This document shows positions 42,093 to 51,336 of a stretch of 64,000 bases of DNA, in pieces. The position numbers and the translations under genes were made by a program. The notes below the pieces were generated by a model, which saw only the letters and a program-made list of their open reading frames with translations, was not told the origin of the DNA and ran no database searches. Source of the stretch: Clostridiales bacterium (GTDB taxonomy: Bacteria; Bacillota; Clostridia; Lachnospirales; Lachnospiraceae); contig JAHZHN010000010.1 of NCBI GenBank assembly GCA_019420275.1, positions 1 to 64,000 on the forward strand, given 5' to 3'. Positions within the stretch are counted from its first letter, which is position 1. Each line of letters begins with the position of its first letter.

Positions 42093-43388
42093 TTATCCTA
42101 TTTTTAATTTAAATTTTGCAATTTCCTTTTCATTGCTGACCAGTTTAATTTCTCCGCCAAGATTTCTCAGTTTCTTTTCAAAATCCTCATATCCGCGATA
42201 AATATAACCGATCTCACTAACTGTTGTATAGCCCTTAGCAGCCAGACCAGCAATAACCAGAGCAGCTCCTGCTCTCAAATCCGGTGCTTCCACATCGGCG
42301 CCGGTAAATCCTTCTACGCCGGTAATAACTGCAGTTCTTCCATCCACCTGGATCGTCGCACCCATCTTCGTTAATTCATCAACATAACGAAAACGGTTTT
42401 CAAAAATACTCTCTGAAATCACACTGGTTCCATTGGAAAGAGCCAGTGTAACCGCCATCTGCGGCTGCATATCTGTTGGGAATCCCGGATATGGAAGTGT
42501 TTTGATATTCGTAGATTCCAGACGTTTTGTCGCTGACACGCGGACAGTATCATCAAATTCATCTACCTGCGCACCGATTTCTGTCAGTTTGGCACTGATT
42601 GCTTCCAAATGTTTCGGAATTACATTTTTAATCGTTATATCTCCCTTTGTTGCAACGGCTGCTGTCATAAATGTTCCAGCCTCAATCTGATCCGGAATAA
42701 TAGAATACTGGCAGTCTCCAAAGCGCTCTACACCTTTGATTTTAATAACATCGGTTCCTGCTCCGCGAATCTTTGCTCCCATGCTGTTCAAAAAGTTCGC
42801 TACATCTACTACATGCGGTTCTTTTGCAGAATTTTCAATGATCGTATCTCCCTTTGCGAGAGATGCTGCCATCATAATATTGATTGTCGCTCCCACAGAG
42901 ACAACATCCATATAAATATGACATCCTTTTAACTCTTCTGCCTTTGCACTGATCATTCCATTTTCAATCTCGATTTCTGCTCCGAGAGCCTTAAATCCTT
43001 TAATATGCTGGTCGATCGGACGGCTTCCGATTTCACATCCGCCCGGCAGAGCAACTCTTGCTCTTTTATATTTTCCAAGAAGCGCTCCTATCAAATAGTA
43101 AGAAGCACGTATTTTTCGAATATATTCATTATCTACATCACATTCTGGGTGGATTCCTTTTCCACTTATGATTACTTCGTGTTTTCCTGTTCTATCAATC
43201 GTTGCTCCAATTCCTTCCATTGCCTGGAGCAATACATTTATGTCTCTAACATCAGGCATGTTATCAATCAAGCATTTTCCATCCGTCATAACTGCTGCTG
43301 CCAAAACCGGCAGTGCTGCATTCTTTGCTCCCCCGATGACTACTTCGCCAACCAACGGGTTTCCACCTTTAATGACATATTGTTCCAT
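42093..43388 (-). CDS. murA: UDP-N-acetylglucosamine 1-carboxyvinyltransferase
   Basis: A 431-aa MurA, first committed enzyme of peptidoglycan synthesis. The N-terminal KGGNPLVGEVVIGGAKNAAL and the active-site loop PGGCEIGSRPIDQHI with the PEP-binding cysteine (the position fosfomycin modifies) are intact. ATG at 43388 with GAGGTG upstream; the frame to 43430 has no ribosome site. Confidence 0.97.
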   Translation of the reverse strand: MEQYVIKGGNPLVGEVVIGGAKNAALPVLAAAVMTDGKCLIDNMPDVRDINVLLQAMEGIGATIDRTGKHEVIISGKGIHPECDVDNEYIRKIRASYYLIGALLGKYKRARVALPGGCEIGSRPIDQHIKGFKALGAEIEIENGMISAKAEELKGCHIYMDVVSVGATINIMMAASLAKGDTIIENSAKEPHVVDVANFLNSMGAKIRGAGTDVIKIKGVERFGDCQYSIIPDQIEAGTFMTAAVATKGDITIKNVIPKHLEAISAKLTEIGAQVDEFDDTVRVSATKRLESTNIKTLPYPGFPTDMQPQMAVTLALSNGTSVISESIFENRFRYVDELTKMGATIQVDGRTAVITGVEGFTGADVEAPDLRAGAALVIAGLAAKGYTTVSEIGYIYRGYEDFEKKLRNLGGEIKLVSNEKEIAKFKLKIG

Positions 43389-43478
43389 GATACACCTCAA
43401 TTTATCTATATTATTAAACCTTAATCTCAACTTTGGTAATTATTTTTAAAATCATACATTCTACATTATAGCATATGT

Positions 43479-43982
43479 TTATATGTTTTCCAATACTTTT
43501 TCTAATGAGTCTCCAATATCCAGTCCATCCAGTTCTACAGTTAAATCCGCATATTTTTCGTATAACGGTACTCTTTCGCAGTATAAATCATATAACGTCT
43601 GATTTTCTTCCAGCACAACACCTCTCGCATTTAAATCTCCCAGACGTTTGCTCACTGACTCAAAAGAAAGTTTCAAATAAATAACTTTTCCTATTTCTTC
43701 GAAATGCTCCATTGCCTTTTTGCTGTAAATCGCACTGCCTCCTGGGGCAATCACTGCTCCATTCGCCTCTATGGAAGCATTCACTTCTTCTTCAATCTTC
43801 TTAAATCCATCATTACCGGCATCTGCAATAATCTCTTTCAGCAATTTTCCTTCTCTTTGCTGAATTACTAGATCTGTATCAATAAATTCACAGCCTAATG
43901 CCTTGGCAAGAAGCACGCCGATTGTACTTTTCCCTGCACCCGGCATTCCGATTAACGTATAATTATTTTCTTTTCCCACCAT
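43479..43982 (-). CDS. aroK: Shikimate kinase
   Basis: A 167-aa shikimate kinase of the aromatic pathway. Walker A GMPGAGKST (12-20), DTD for shikimate (36-38), APGGSAIY as the glycine-rich loop, and a lid arginine region. The start overlaps the flavin reductase end by 20 bases, with GAGG 10 bases upstream embedded in that gene's lysine-coding run. Other P-loop small kinases are less likely given the DTD motif. Confidence 0.9.
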   Translation of the reverse strand: MVGKENNYTLIGMPGAGKSTIGVLLAKALGCEFIDTDLVIQQREGKLLKEIIADAGNDGFKKIEEEVNASIEANGAVIAPGGSAIYSKKAMEHFEEIGKVIYLKLSFESVSKRLGDLNARGVVLEENQTLYDLYCERVPLYEKYADLTVELDGLDIGDSLEKVLENI

Positions 43983-44559
43983 TCTTTTTTTTCCTCTTCT
44001 TTTTCTTCCTTACAGAGTATCCGAATGTTCCCAGCTGCTTTCCTGTCTCAAAATAACCGCCATGAGAATAAACGAGAGGATTTGTTTTTTCTAATGCAAA
44101 TCTCCCATTTTCTTCCATATAATCATCTTCTACCATAATATTAACGACTTTCGCCAAAAACATATGATGAGATCCCAGCGGAATGATTTCTTCAACCCGG
44201 CATTCAATATTTACTGGACTCGCAGCAAGAATCGGCGCATCTACCACCTGGGCTTCTGCTTTTTCCAGACCCAGTTCTTTAAATTTATCCATATCTCTTC
44301 CGGAACGTACACCGCAAAAATCAGCAGCTTTTGCCAGCGCTTTTGTCGTCAGATTAATCACAAACTCTTTGCTGTTCTTAATCATATCATAAGAATACCT
44401 CTCTGGCCTTACAGAAATATAGGTCATTGGAGGATTCGTGCAGACCGTTCCCGTCCATGCGATTGTCAGTACATTGTCTTTTTCCCCGTCCCGGCAAGTG
44501 ACCATCACTGCCGGAAGAGGATATATCATATTACCTGGTTTCCATGAAATTTTACTCAT
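43963..44559 (-). CDS. Flavin reductase-like protein
   Basis: A 198-aa FMN-binding split-barrel protein of the flavin reductase-like family (PVMVTCRDGEKDNVLTIAWTG, then PPMTYISVRPERYSYDMI and FVINLTT). Residues 182-198 are a run of Lys/Arg encoded by an A-rich stretch that doubles as the ribosome site for aroK. ATG at 44559 (AGGAG at 6 bases); GTG at 44562 is in frame. Confidence 0.85.
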   Translation of the reverse strand: MSKISWKPGNMIYPLPAVMVTCRDGEKDNVLTIAWTGTVCTNPPMTYISVRPERYSYDMIKNSKEFVINLTTKALAKAADFCGVRSGRDMDKFKELGLEKAEAQVVDAPILAASPVNIECRVEEIIPLGSHHMFLAKVVNIMVEDDYMEENGRFALEKTNPLVYSHGGYFETGKQLGTFGYSVRKKKKRKKKNGGKRK

Positions 44560-44568
44560 CACCGTCTC

Positions 44569-44985
44569 CTACAAGGCTTTGCGGATATCTTTGCGCAGCT
44601 GATCCATCTCTTCTGCATCCATAGAATGTTCTTCCCATTTTACTGTCACGTCATCGCCCTCATAGCGCGGAATCAGATGCATGTGGAAGTGAAATACAGT
44701 TTGTCCTGCGATCACCCCATTATTCTGAAGTATATTCAGTCCATCACAATTCAGCACTTCTTTCAGTGCTCTCGCTACGACTGCTGCCAGTTGGAATAAC
44801 TTTCCTGCCGTTTCCGCATCAATATCGTAAATATCTTTATAATGTTCCTTCGGCAGAATCAGTACATGACCTCTCGTCGCAGGTGAGATATCCATAATTA
44901 CCTTGAACTCTGAATTTTCATAAATCGTATTAGACGGAATGTCTCCGTTCACAATTTTACAAAAAACGCAATCTTCTTTTCTCAT
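44569..44985 (-). CDS. HIT-family nucleotide hydrolase
   Basis: A 138-aa HIT protein (Hint group). CVFCKIVNGDIPS carries the zinc cysteines and HFHMHLIPR the histidine triad with the active His. It cleaves AMP-linked substrates. First gene of the HIT-flavin reductase-aroK operon. Confidence 0.95.
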   Translation of the reverse strand: MRKEDCVFCKIVNGDIPSNTIYENSEFKVIMDISPATRGHVLILPKEHYKDIYDIDAETAGKLFQLAAVVARALKEVLNCDGLNILQNNGVIAGQTVFHFHMHLIPRYEGDDVTVKWEEHSMDAEEMDQLRKDIRKAL

Positions 44986-45160
44986 GTTCTGTAACTTCCT
45001 TTCTCCTTCATGTGACTGTATCTGTGATGTATTTTATCTTATTGTTTCTCTTTTTTCAAGAAACCTGAAGCAATTCTTTTTTATTTCATACGTTGTAAAT
45101 ATAATATGCATTTTTTTAAAATTTTTTACAAAAGTTCACTATTTGTTCACATTTTTGTTT

Positions 45161-45166
45161 TATAAT
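45161..45166 (+). promoter_or_regulatory. -10 element of the candidate small RNA
   Basis: A perfect TATAAT in an AT-rich stretch. A matching -35 is poor (TTCACT 20 bp or TTGTTC 12 bp upstream). Confidence 0.5.
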
Positions 45167-45171
45167 AGACA

Positions 45172-45270
45172 CCGTAAAGTAGTTAATACTTTCAAATCCT
45201 ACCCCTCTTGAGGATGAAAATCCTCTCCTTATTGTTTTAAGAGAAAAGGCCGGCGCAAGCCGGTTTTTTC
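45172..45270 (+). ncRNA. Candidate small RNA, about 98 nt
   Basis: From a perfect -10 box to a strong terminator there are about 98 bases with no open frame. The segment folds into GAGGAT-GAAA-ATCCTC (45210-45225, GNRA loop) and ends in CCGGC-GCAA-GCCGG (45250-45263, GNRA loop) plus T6. It lies opposite to recR and the HIT gene and before no gene on its own strand. It does not match the SRP RNA, 6S, tmRNA or RNase P patterns I know. A leader of a lost gene is the main alternative. Confidence 0.5.
45250..45269 (+). terminator. Terminator of the candidate small RNA
   Basis: CCGGC - GCAA - GCCGG followed by TTTTTT, a textbook rho-independent terminator on the plus strand, with no plus-strand gene before it within several kb. 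Confidence 0.9.
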
Positions 45271-45292
45271 TTTTCTGTAATTTTATGAGACG

Positions 45293-45329
45293 AAAAAAGG
45301 AAGAATCAAAAAACTGATTCTTCCTTTTT
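45293..45329 (-). terminator. Terminator of the dnaX-putP-ybaB-recR operon
   Basis: AAAAAAGGAAGAATCA - aaaaac - TGATTCTTCCTTTTT, three bases past the recR stop on the minus strand. Confidence 0.9.
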
Positions 45330-45331
45330 GT

Positions 45332-45928
45332 CTAAATTTCTGTACGCCCTTCTAAAGCTCGGAGCAAAGTTACTTCATCAATATACTCCAGGTCTCCTCC
45401 TACCGGAACTCCGCTGGCTATTTTGCTGACTTTAATTCCCGTTGGCTTCACCAGTTTACTGATATACATAGCCGTCGTTTCTCCTTCCAGGTTAGAATTT
45501 GTTGCAATGATCAATTCTTTCACATTTCCCTGAAGTCTCGCCATCAGTTCTTTCAGCCGGATATCATCCGGACCGATTCCAAGCATCGGTGAAATTGCTC
45601 CGTGAAGCACGTGATAAACACCGTCATATTTTCCTGTTTTCTCATAGGCCAGAAGATCTCTTGTATCTTCTACTACCATGATCGTACTGTGATCTCTTTC
45701 ATCGCTGGCACAAATCGGACAAATTTCCTGATCCGTCAGTGTGCAGCATTCTTTGCAGTAATGCACATTTTTTTTCGCGCTGATGATCGTATCAGAAAGC
45801 TTCTTTACCTGATCCTCTGGCATATTGATAATATGAAAGGCCAGACGCCCCGCAGATTTAGGACCAATTCCCGGAAGCTTTCCCAGCTCTTCGATCAGCT
45901 GCGTAATCTGATTGCTGTAATATTCCAT
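45332..45928 (-). CDS. recR: Recombination mediator RecR
   Basis: A 198-aa RecR. LGKLPGIGPKSAGRLAFHI is the HhH, the C4 zinc finger is CKECCTLTDQEICPIC (about 55-70) and the Toprim domain has VVEDTRDLLAYEKTGKY. Works with RecF/RecO in gap repair. Follows ybaB by 6 bases. Confidence 0.97.
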   Translation of the reverse strand: MEYYSNQITQLIEELGKLPGIGPKSAGRLAFHIINMPEDQVKKLSDTIISAKKNVHYCKECCTLTDQEICPICASDERDHSTIMVVEDTRDLLAYEKTGKYDGVYHVLHGAISPMLGIGPDDIRLKELMARLQGNVKELIIATNSNLEGETTAMYISKLVKPTGIKVSKIASGVPVGGDLEYIDEVTLLRALEGRTEI

Positions 45929-45934
45929 ATCTTT

Positions 45935-46288
45935 TTAGAACGGGAATCCGCCACCCAATCCTCCTAAGCCTCCGGTAATCTTGCCCATACGAGCCTGAGA
46001 ATCTTCTTCCATCTTGCGAAGAGCTTCATTCGTTGCTGCAACGATAAGATCTTCCAACATTTCAATATCATCCGGATCTACCACTTCTTCTTCCAGAGTC
46101 ACAGAAACAACTTCTTTCTTTCCGGAAACAACAACTTTCACAACTCCGCCTCCGGCGGTTGCTTCATATGTTGTCTCCTCTAATTCTTTCGTTGTATCTT
46201 CCATCTGTTTCTGCATTTTCTGAGCCTGTTTCATGAGTTGGTTCATGTTTCCGCCCATTCCAGGCATTCCGCCTCTTCTTTTTGCCAT
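45935..46288 (-). CDS. YbaB/EbfC nucleoid-associated protein
   Basis: A 117-aa small DNA-binding dimer. MNQLMKQAQKMQKQMEDTT then VSGKKEVVSVTLEEEVVDPDD are typical of the family. ATG at 46288 with AGGAGG 8 bases upstream. Its gene normally lies between dnaX and recR; here putP is inserted between dnaX and this gene. Confidence 0.93.
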   Translation of the reverse strand: MAKRRGGMPGMGGNMNQLMKQAQKMQKQMEDTTKELEETTYEATAGGGVVKVVVSGKKEVVSVTLEEEVVDPDDIEMLEDLIVAATNEALRKMEEDSQARMGKITGGLGGLGGGFPF

Positions 46289-46337
46289 TTGATTTTCCTC
46301 CTGAAATTCTTTTATATAAATTAAATCACTGCCGTTT

Positions 46338-47903
46338 TTATTTTCCTGCTGCCTGCTCAAATTCTTTTACGATCTGCTCTGATGGCTCTTTGGTACAGAG
46401 AGATACAGCCACAATGACAATGCAGGAAATCACAAATGCCGGGAACAATTCATAGATTGCAAAAGCTCCTCCCAGCGGGCTTAAAAAACGATTCCATACA
46501 AAGACCATGATGCCTCCGGAAAGCATTCCTGCAATCGCTCCTGCTCGATTGATTCGTTTCCAGAACAGAGAAAACAGCATAACCGGACCGAAGGTCGCTC
46601 CGAATCCTGCCCACGCAAATGATACAATAGAGAAAATAACACTGTTTTCATCCCATGCAATTACAATTCCGATCAGTGCGATCAGAAGCAATACGATACG
46701 TGAAACTTTCATAACCATCTTATCATCTGCTTTGTTATTTTTCATGATTCCTTCATAAATATTTTTCGCAAATGCAGATGCGGCGATCAAAAGATAAGAA
46801 TCTGAAGAACTGATCGTAGCCGCCAGAATTCCTGCCATAATGATTCCTGCCAATACAGCCGGAAGCAGTGTCTGTGAAAGAACGACAAATACATTTTCTG
46901 CGCCTCCTGCGGTAGATAAGCTAGCCTCTGCCGGGAATAAAGCTCTTCCGATCAATCCGATCATAACTGCTGCTGATAAAGAAATGAAGCACCATACAGT
47001 TGCGATTCTTCTTGATTTTTTCAATTCCTCTTCTTTACGGATTGCCATAAACCGAAGAAGTACCTGCGGCACTCCAAAATAACCAAGTCCCCAGGAAAGT
47101 GTTGAAATAATTGTAAGAAGTCCATAACTTCCAGCTTCTCCAAACTGAGGAATTCCGTTTATAACCTTCTGAACTCCTGCTGCGTCTGTCTCTGGTGCCG
47201 CAATAGATGTCAAAGAAAAATATCCTGGTATTTCTTTTGCGTTGGCGATTACCGCATCCAGACCTCCTGCCGCAGATGTTCCAAGAATCAGAATTGTTAA
47301 AAGAGCAATGACCATAACAACTGCCTGCATAAAATCAGATGCACTCTCCGCCAAAAATCCTCCGATAAACGTATATACGACAACAAAAACAGCTCCTGCG
47401 ATCATCATAGCATGATAAGAAAATCCAAATAAAGTAGAAAACAATTTTCCGCAGGTAACAAAACAGCTTGCCGCATAAACCGTAAAAAAGATGAGAATGA
47501 AAATTGCGGAAATCGCAAGAATGATCTTACGGTCTTCATGGAAACGATTGCTTAAAAAGTCCGGTACCGTAATAGCATCCCCGGACACCGCTGAATATCT
47601 TCTCAGACGCTTCGCTACAATCAGCCAGTTCACATAAGTTCCAAGCGCAAGTCCGATTGCTGTCCATGCAGCATCCGCAAGCCCGCACCAGTACGCAACG
47701 CCCGGCAGCCCCATCAGCAGCCATCCGCTCATATCTGAAGCCTCTGCACTCATAGCCGCAACCCAAGGACCAAGGGAACGGCCTCCCAAAAAGTAGTTTT
47801 CCGAATTTGCCTGCGCACGTTTTGCAAAATATAAGCCAATTCCAATGACAACCAGCATATATCCAATCATCGCAAACAATATCTTTAGTGTATCTCCTGA
47901 CAT
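46338..47903 (-). CDS. putP: Sodium/proline symporter (SSS family)
   Basis: A 521-aa protein of about 13 membrane helices. SENYFLGGRSLGPWVAAMSAEASDMSGWLLMGLPG (about 27-61) is the PutP signature containing the Na+/proline site, and GYFGVPQVLLRFMA lies later. ATG at 47903 with AGGAGG 6 bases upstream. It is sandwiched between dnaX and ybaB, an unusual place for it. Confidence 0.93.
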   Translation of the reverse strand: MSGDTLKILFAMIGYMLVVIGIGLYFAKRAQANSENYFLGGRSLGPWVAAMSAEASDMSGWLLMGLPGVAYWCGLADAAWTAIGLALGTYVNWLIVAKRLRRYSAVSGDAITVPDFLSNRFHEDRKIILAISAIFILIFFTVYAASCFVTCGKLFSTLFGFSYHAMMIAGAVFVVVYTFIGGFLAESASDFMQAVVMVIALLTILILGTSAAGGLDAVIANAKEIPGYFSLTSIAAPETDAAGVQKVINGIPQFGEAGSYGLLTIISTLSWGLGYFGVPQVLLRFMAIRKEEELKKSRRIATVWCFISLSAAVMIGLIGRALFPAEASLSTAGGAENVFVVLSQTLLPAVLAGIIMAGILAATISSSDSYLLIAASAFAKNIYEGIMKNNKADDKMVMKVSRIVLLLIALIGIVIAWDENSVIFSIVSFAWAGFGATFGPVMLFSLFWKRINRAGAIAGMLSGGIMVFVWNRFLSPLGGAFAIYELFPAFVISCIVIVAVSLCTKEPSEQIVKEFEQAAGK

Positions 47904-47959
47904 TTTAATCCTCCTGCTCATGTTAAGCAAATGAAGTGTGCACGCACACTCCATTTTGA

Positions 47960-49555
47960 TTAGTCTTCAATTGTCACATCCATATGGATGCATGTCAGAT
48001 CAATCATATCTTCCTCTGGCTTTGATTGATCTAAAATTCCGACTTCCAGATCAATTTCCCGACCTGTCTGCCGGCTGATTTCCTGCTTCAGCGTTTCAAT
48101 CCGCTCCGGCTTATCCAGCAGATAACCGCTTTCCACATTCATTGCTTTTGGAAACATGATTTTTAACGCAGTTCCTTCTGTATTTACCATTAAACTTGCC
48201 TTCTGAAGTGCAAACTTCATTTGAGGCGACAGATTTCTCTTAATGTCTTTCCAATGTCTGATCAGATCTTTCAGTTCCTCTGCTTTTGCCTTTGGCAGAC
48301 GTTCTTCCAGAGTCTGTTTTGGCTCCTGTGTATTTTTCTGTGATGACGGCTTTGCGGAAACTGACACAGGCTCTTGCTGCATCCGGACTCCGTTTTTTAT
48401 CAGTTCATTCATTTTCTCTTCCATCTGCCGGACTCTTTCCAGCAGACTGTTTTGATCTGTTTCCATCTGCGGTCTGCACATCTTCATCAGTTCAACTTCA
48501 ACTAAAATTCTCTTGGATGTGGCATAGCGCAGCTCATTCAAAAGATCTGACAAAATGCGGATATAACGGATCAGTGTATTTTCCTCTACACCCGCTGCTT
48601 TCTCTTGAAGGAGCTTAAGCTGATCCGTAGATACTTCCAGTGCTTCGCTTGCCGCACTTCCCTTGCCAACCAGAAGCAGATTTCTTAAATACCACAGAAA
48701 GTCTGTGATAAATTGTGACCATTCCCTCCCCTGACTGGACACATCATCCAAAAGATCCATCATATCTGAAATATTTTCTTCCTTAATATAATCCAAAAGG
48801 CGGCTATAAACCTGGATATCCACTGTGCCAAGCACTTCCAGCACATTATCATATGTCAGTTTCTTTCCTAAATAAAAAGCGATGCACTGGTCAAGAAGAC
48901 TAAGGGCATCACGCATGGATCCGTCTGCCATTCTGGCAACATATTCCAGCGCTTTGTCTTCCACTTCTACCTGTTCCTGTTCCATAAGATCTGCCAGCTG
49001 CTGTTTGATCGTATTTGTAGTAATCCGGTGAAAATCATACCTCTGACATCTGGACAGTATTGTAATCGGAATCTTGTGTACTTCTGTTGTTGCTAAAATA
49101 AAAATCACATATTCCGGAGGTTCTTCCAGGGTCTTTAACAGAGCATTAAACGCTCCTATGGAAAGCATATGCACCTCATCAATAATATACACTTTATATT
49201 TTCCTGAAGCCGGTGAATACTGTACCTGTTCTTTGATATCTCTGATATTATCCACACCATTGTTGGAAGCTGCATCAATTTCTATCACATTCATGGAACT
49301 TCCTTCTATAATTTCACGGCAGGTCTCACATTGATTGCACGGTTCTCCATCCTGTGGATTCTCACAGTTTACAGCTTTCGCCAGAATCTTTGCAACTGTA
49401 GTCTTTCCGGTACCTCTTGTTCCGCAAAACAGATATGCGTGGCCAATCCTTCCGGTCCTGATCTGATTCTTCAGCGTTGTAACAATATGATCCTGTCCCT
49501 TTACTTCATCAAAAGTCGTCGGCCGGAATTTTCGATATAAAGCCATATAAGACAT
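47960..49555 (-). CDS. dnaX: DNA polymerase III gamma/tau subunit
   Basis: A 531-aa clamp loader subunit. Walker A GTRGTGKTTVAK (about 45-56), zinc cysteines CENPQDGEPCNQCETC (about 64-79), and DEVHML Walker B. The C-terminal region (about 380-531) is the species-variable tau tail. ATG at 49555 with AAAGGGG upstream; the frame to 49651 has no ribosome site. Confidence 0.97.
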   Translation of the reverse strand: MSYMALYRKFRPTTFDEVKGQDHIVTTLKNQIRTGRIGHAYLFCGTRGTGKTTVAKILAKAVNCENPQDGEPCNQCETCREIIEGSSMNVIEIDAASNNGVDNIRDIKEQVQYSPASGKYKVYIIDEVHMLSIGAFNALLKTLEEPPEYVIFILATTEVHKIPITILSRCQRYDFHRITTNTIKQQLADLMEQEQVEVEDKALEYVARMADGSMRDALSLLDQCIAFYLGKKLTYDNVLEVLGTVDIQVYSRLLDYIKEENISDMMDLLDDVSSQGREWSQFITDFLWYLRNLLLVGKGSAASEALEVSTDQLKLLQEKAAGVEENTLIRYIRILSDLLNELRYATSKRILVEVELMKMCRPQMETDQNSLLERVRQMEEKMNELIKNGVRMQQEPVSVSAKPSSQKNTQEPKQTLEERLPKAKAEELKDLIRHWKDIKRNLSPQMKFALQKASLMVNTEGTALKIMFPKAMNVESGYLLDKPERIETLKQEISRQTGREIDLEVGILDQSKPEEDMIDLTCIHMDVTIED

Positions 49556-49722
49556 GGCGCATGCCCCTTTCTTTCCAGTTTTTTCGCTTCTGCTATTGTA
49601 CCATAATCGCAGATATTGTAAAAGGGAAAAAACCATCGAACTTTTACCCACTGTTTTCGTTGAAAGTGATTTTTAATTTCCTCATAATAAGAATAGAAAG
49701 AAAAAACAGGAGAATAAAAATC

Positions 49723-50412
49723 ATGAACAAATCTTATGAACTTGCTGCATTTTCACATGAGATAAAAAACAGTCTGACTCTGATCTACGGTCAGCTGCAA
49801 TACATAGAAAACGAAAATACTGATTTAAAAACAGACGAGCACTGGCTCAAAATGAAGGAGGATTTTACTTCATTGTTTGAGATGATCCGCCAGACTCTGC
49901 GTCCTTCTGATACCACATCGGCTGCCATGGAACCGTTGGATCTGATCGAGCTGTTTCAGGAGATCCAATCGTCCTGGTCTTATCAAATGAACCGTGAATA
50001 TATTCACTTCCGCCTTCAGACAGATTCTCCCGGCCCGTATTATGTGTACGGTCCAAAGGCAAAGCTGCTTCAAATGTTTCATAATCTGGTATCCAATTCG
50101 GTAAAGGCAATCAAACGAAAAAAAGGCGCCAGTCAGGCGCCAGGTATTACCGTTGTCTTAAGCCGGGAACAGGGACACATCGTATTAAATTTATCTGATA
50201 CCGGCATTGGAATGACCAAAGAACAGCAGACACGGGCTTTTTATCGGGGTGTTTCCTTCATCCCCAACGGAAACGGAATTGGCTTATCGGTTGTTCACGA
50301 AATTGCCGAAGAACTTCATATTAAAATTCACATGGATTCTGCTCTTAATCATGGGACAACATTTACCCTCGTTTTTCCGTCAACAGAACGTATAGAAGCC
50401 CTGCCAGTATAA
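49723..50412 (+). CDS. Soluble orphan histidine kinase
   Basis: A 229-aa kinase with no membrane segment or sensor domain. H-box FSHEIKNSLTLIYGQLQYI (phospho-His12), N-box HNLVSNSVKAIKRK, G1 DTGIGM, G2 GNGIGLSVV. ATG at 49723 with AGGAG about 10 bases upstream. There is no response regulator beside it. The last 50 bases overlap the convergent rhomboid gene. Spo0B/KinA-like or a sporulation/metabolic input kinase are possible roles. Confidence 0.85.
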   Translation: MNKSYELAAFSHEIKNSLTLIYGQLQYIENENTDLKTDEHWLKMKEDFTSLFEMIRQTLRPSDTTSAAMEPLDLIELFQEIQSSWSYQMNREYIHFRLQTDSPGPYYVYGPKAKLLQMFHNLVSNSVKAIKRKKGASQAPGITVVLSREQGHIVLNLSDTGIGMTKEQQTRAFYRGVSFIPNGNGIGLSVVHEIAEELHIKIHMDSALNHGTTFTLVFPSTERIEALPV

Positions 50413-51289
50413 ATCCGCTGACGCATCCTCCAATATGAGCCGCATTATCTGTTCCCACACTCTGGAAACCGTGAAACAGACTCCCAAATACAACAAAAGC
50501 CAGCCATCTTCCATCAATCTGGCGGATTCTTTCCCTATGAAAAATAACGACTGCGATCAGTCCGCCTATGATTCCGTAAATCGCTCCGGAAGCGCCGGCA
50601 CTCCAGGCAATGTCTCCGACTGCTTCATAATAAACCGCAGACGCAAGTGAGCCAAGAATTCCAGAACCTGTATATAGCAGAAAATAGGACATACTGCCCA
50701 TAATCCTCTCCAGGAACGTTCCGAGAATCACAAGGGTTACCATATTTCCATAAAAATGATCCCATCCAAAATGCAGATAGTTGGAAGTAAGCAGCCGGTA
50801 AAACTGGTGATCATAAAGCACCAGATCCGGCCGGCTGGCGCCCATATAATAAATGATATCCCCATATATCTCTGATAAAATAAACATGATCAGATTAACC
50901 GCAAAAATAAAAATCGTCACCTTATAAGTTCCAATTGACCACGTCTTTTTTTCTTTTTTCGGACGGATTTCCCTGCTTGTCTGAAGAATCATGGAAACAG
51001 GTTCGTAAAGTTCTCCGAATTGATGTTCCGGATCAAGAAATACATGATTTCCATGCTCTGACAACAAAATAATCATGACCGGAGTCTGAACTCCCAGCAT
51101 CCTTTTTCCTTCTTCTACCATATCTTCTATTTCTTCTTGGGTTATCCTGCTTCCGTCCGGATTTTCATCATATGATACAAAAATTCCTTTGCTGTTTTGG
51201 CCTATATTTTTTACATAAACCGGACCAGCTGCCGTATCTTTCTTTGTATATCCATGGATCCGCAGCAGTTCTATGATTCTTTGATACAT
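50363..51289 (-). CDS. Rhomboid-family intramembrane serine protease
   Basis: A 308-aa protein. A soluble N-terminal domain (about 1-115) is followed by six or seven membrane helices. WDHFYGNMVTL contains the oxyanion-hole region, AGASGAIYGIIG carries the catalytic Ser (GASG), and DNAAHIGGCVSGF the catalytic His. Last gene of the tad operon and possibly used to cut a pilus or envelope protein. The first ~115 residues are an unusual added domain. Confidence 0.9.
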   Translation of the reverse strand: MYQRIIELLRIHGYTKKDTAAGPVYVKNIGQNSKGIFVSYDENPDGSRITQEEIEDMVEEGKRMLGVQTPVMIILLSEHGNHVFLDPEHQFGELYEPVSMILQTSREIRPKKEKKTWSIGTYKVTIFIFAVNLIMFILSEIYGDIIYYMGASRPDLVLYDHQFYRLLTSNYLHFGWDHFYGNMVTLVILGTFLERIMGSMSYFLLYTGSGILGSLASAVYYEAVGDIAWSAGASGAIYGIIGGLIAVVIFHRERIRQIDGRWLAFVVFGSLFHGFQSVGTDNAAHIGGCVSGFILAGLLYVLLTEKRG

Positions 51290-51336
51290 TCCGCAATTCT
51301 CCCATTCTGATAAACGTTTTGCTTATTGTACCACAT

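Larger units (their letters stand above)
44986..45331. other. Intergenic region holding a candidate small RNA and the recR terminator
   Basis: No coding frame. See the sRNA candidate (45172-45270) and terminator (45293-45329) entries. Confidence 0.6.

Noticed and set aside
42433..42932. Plus-strand frames opposite murA
   Set aside because: Antisense shadows of a well-identified essential gene.
45172..45270. SRP RNA gene near recR
   Set aside because: No match to the conserved domain IV (GGAAG loop region); kept as an unassigned sRNA.
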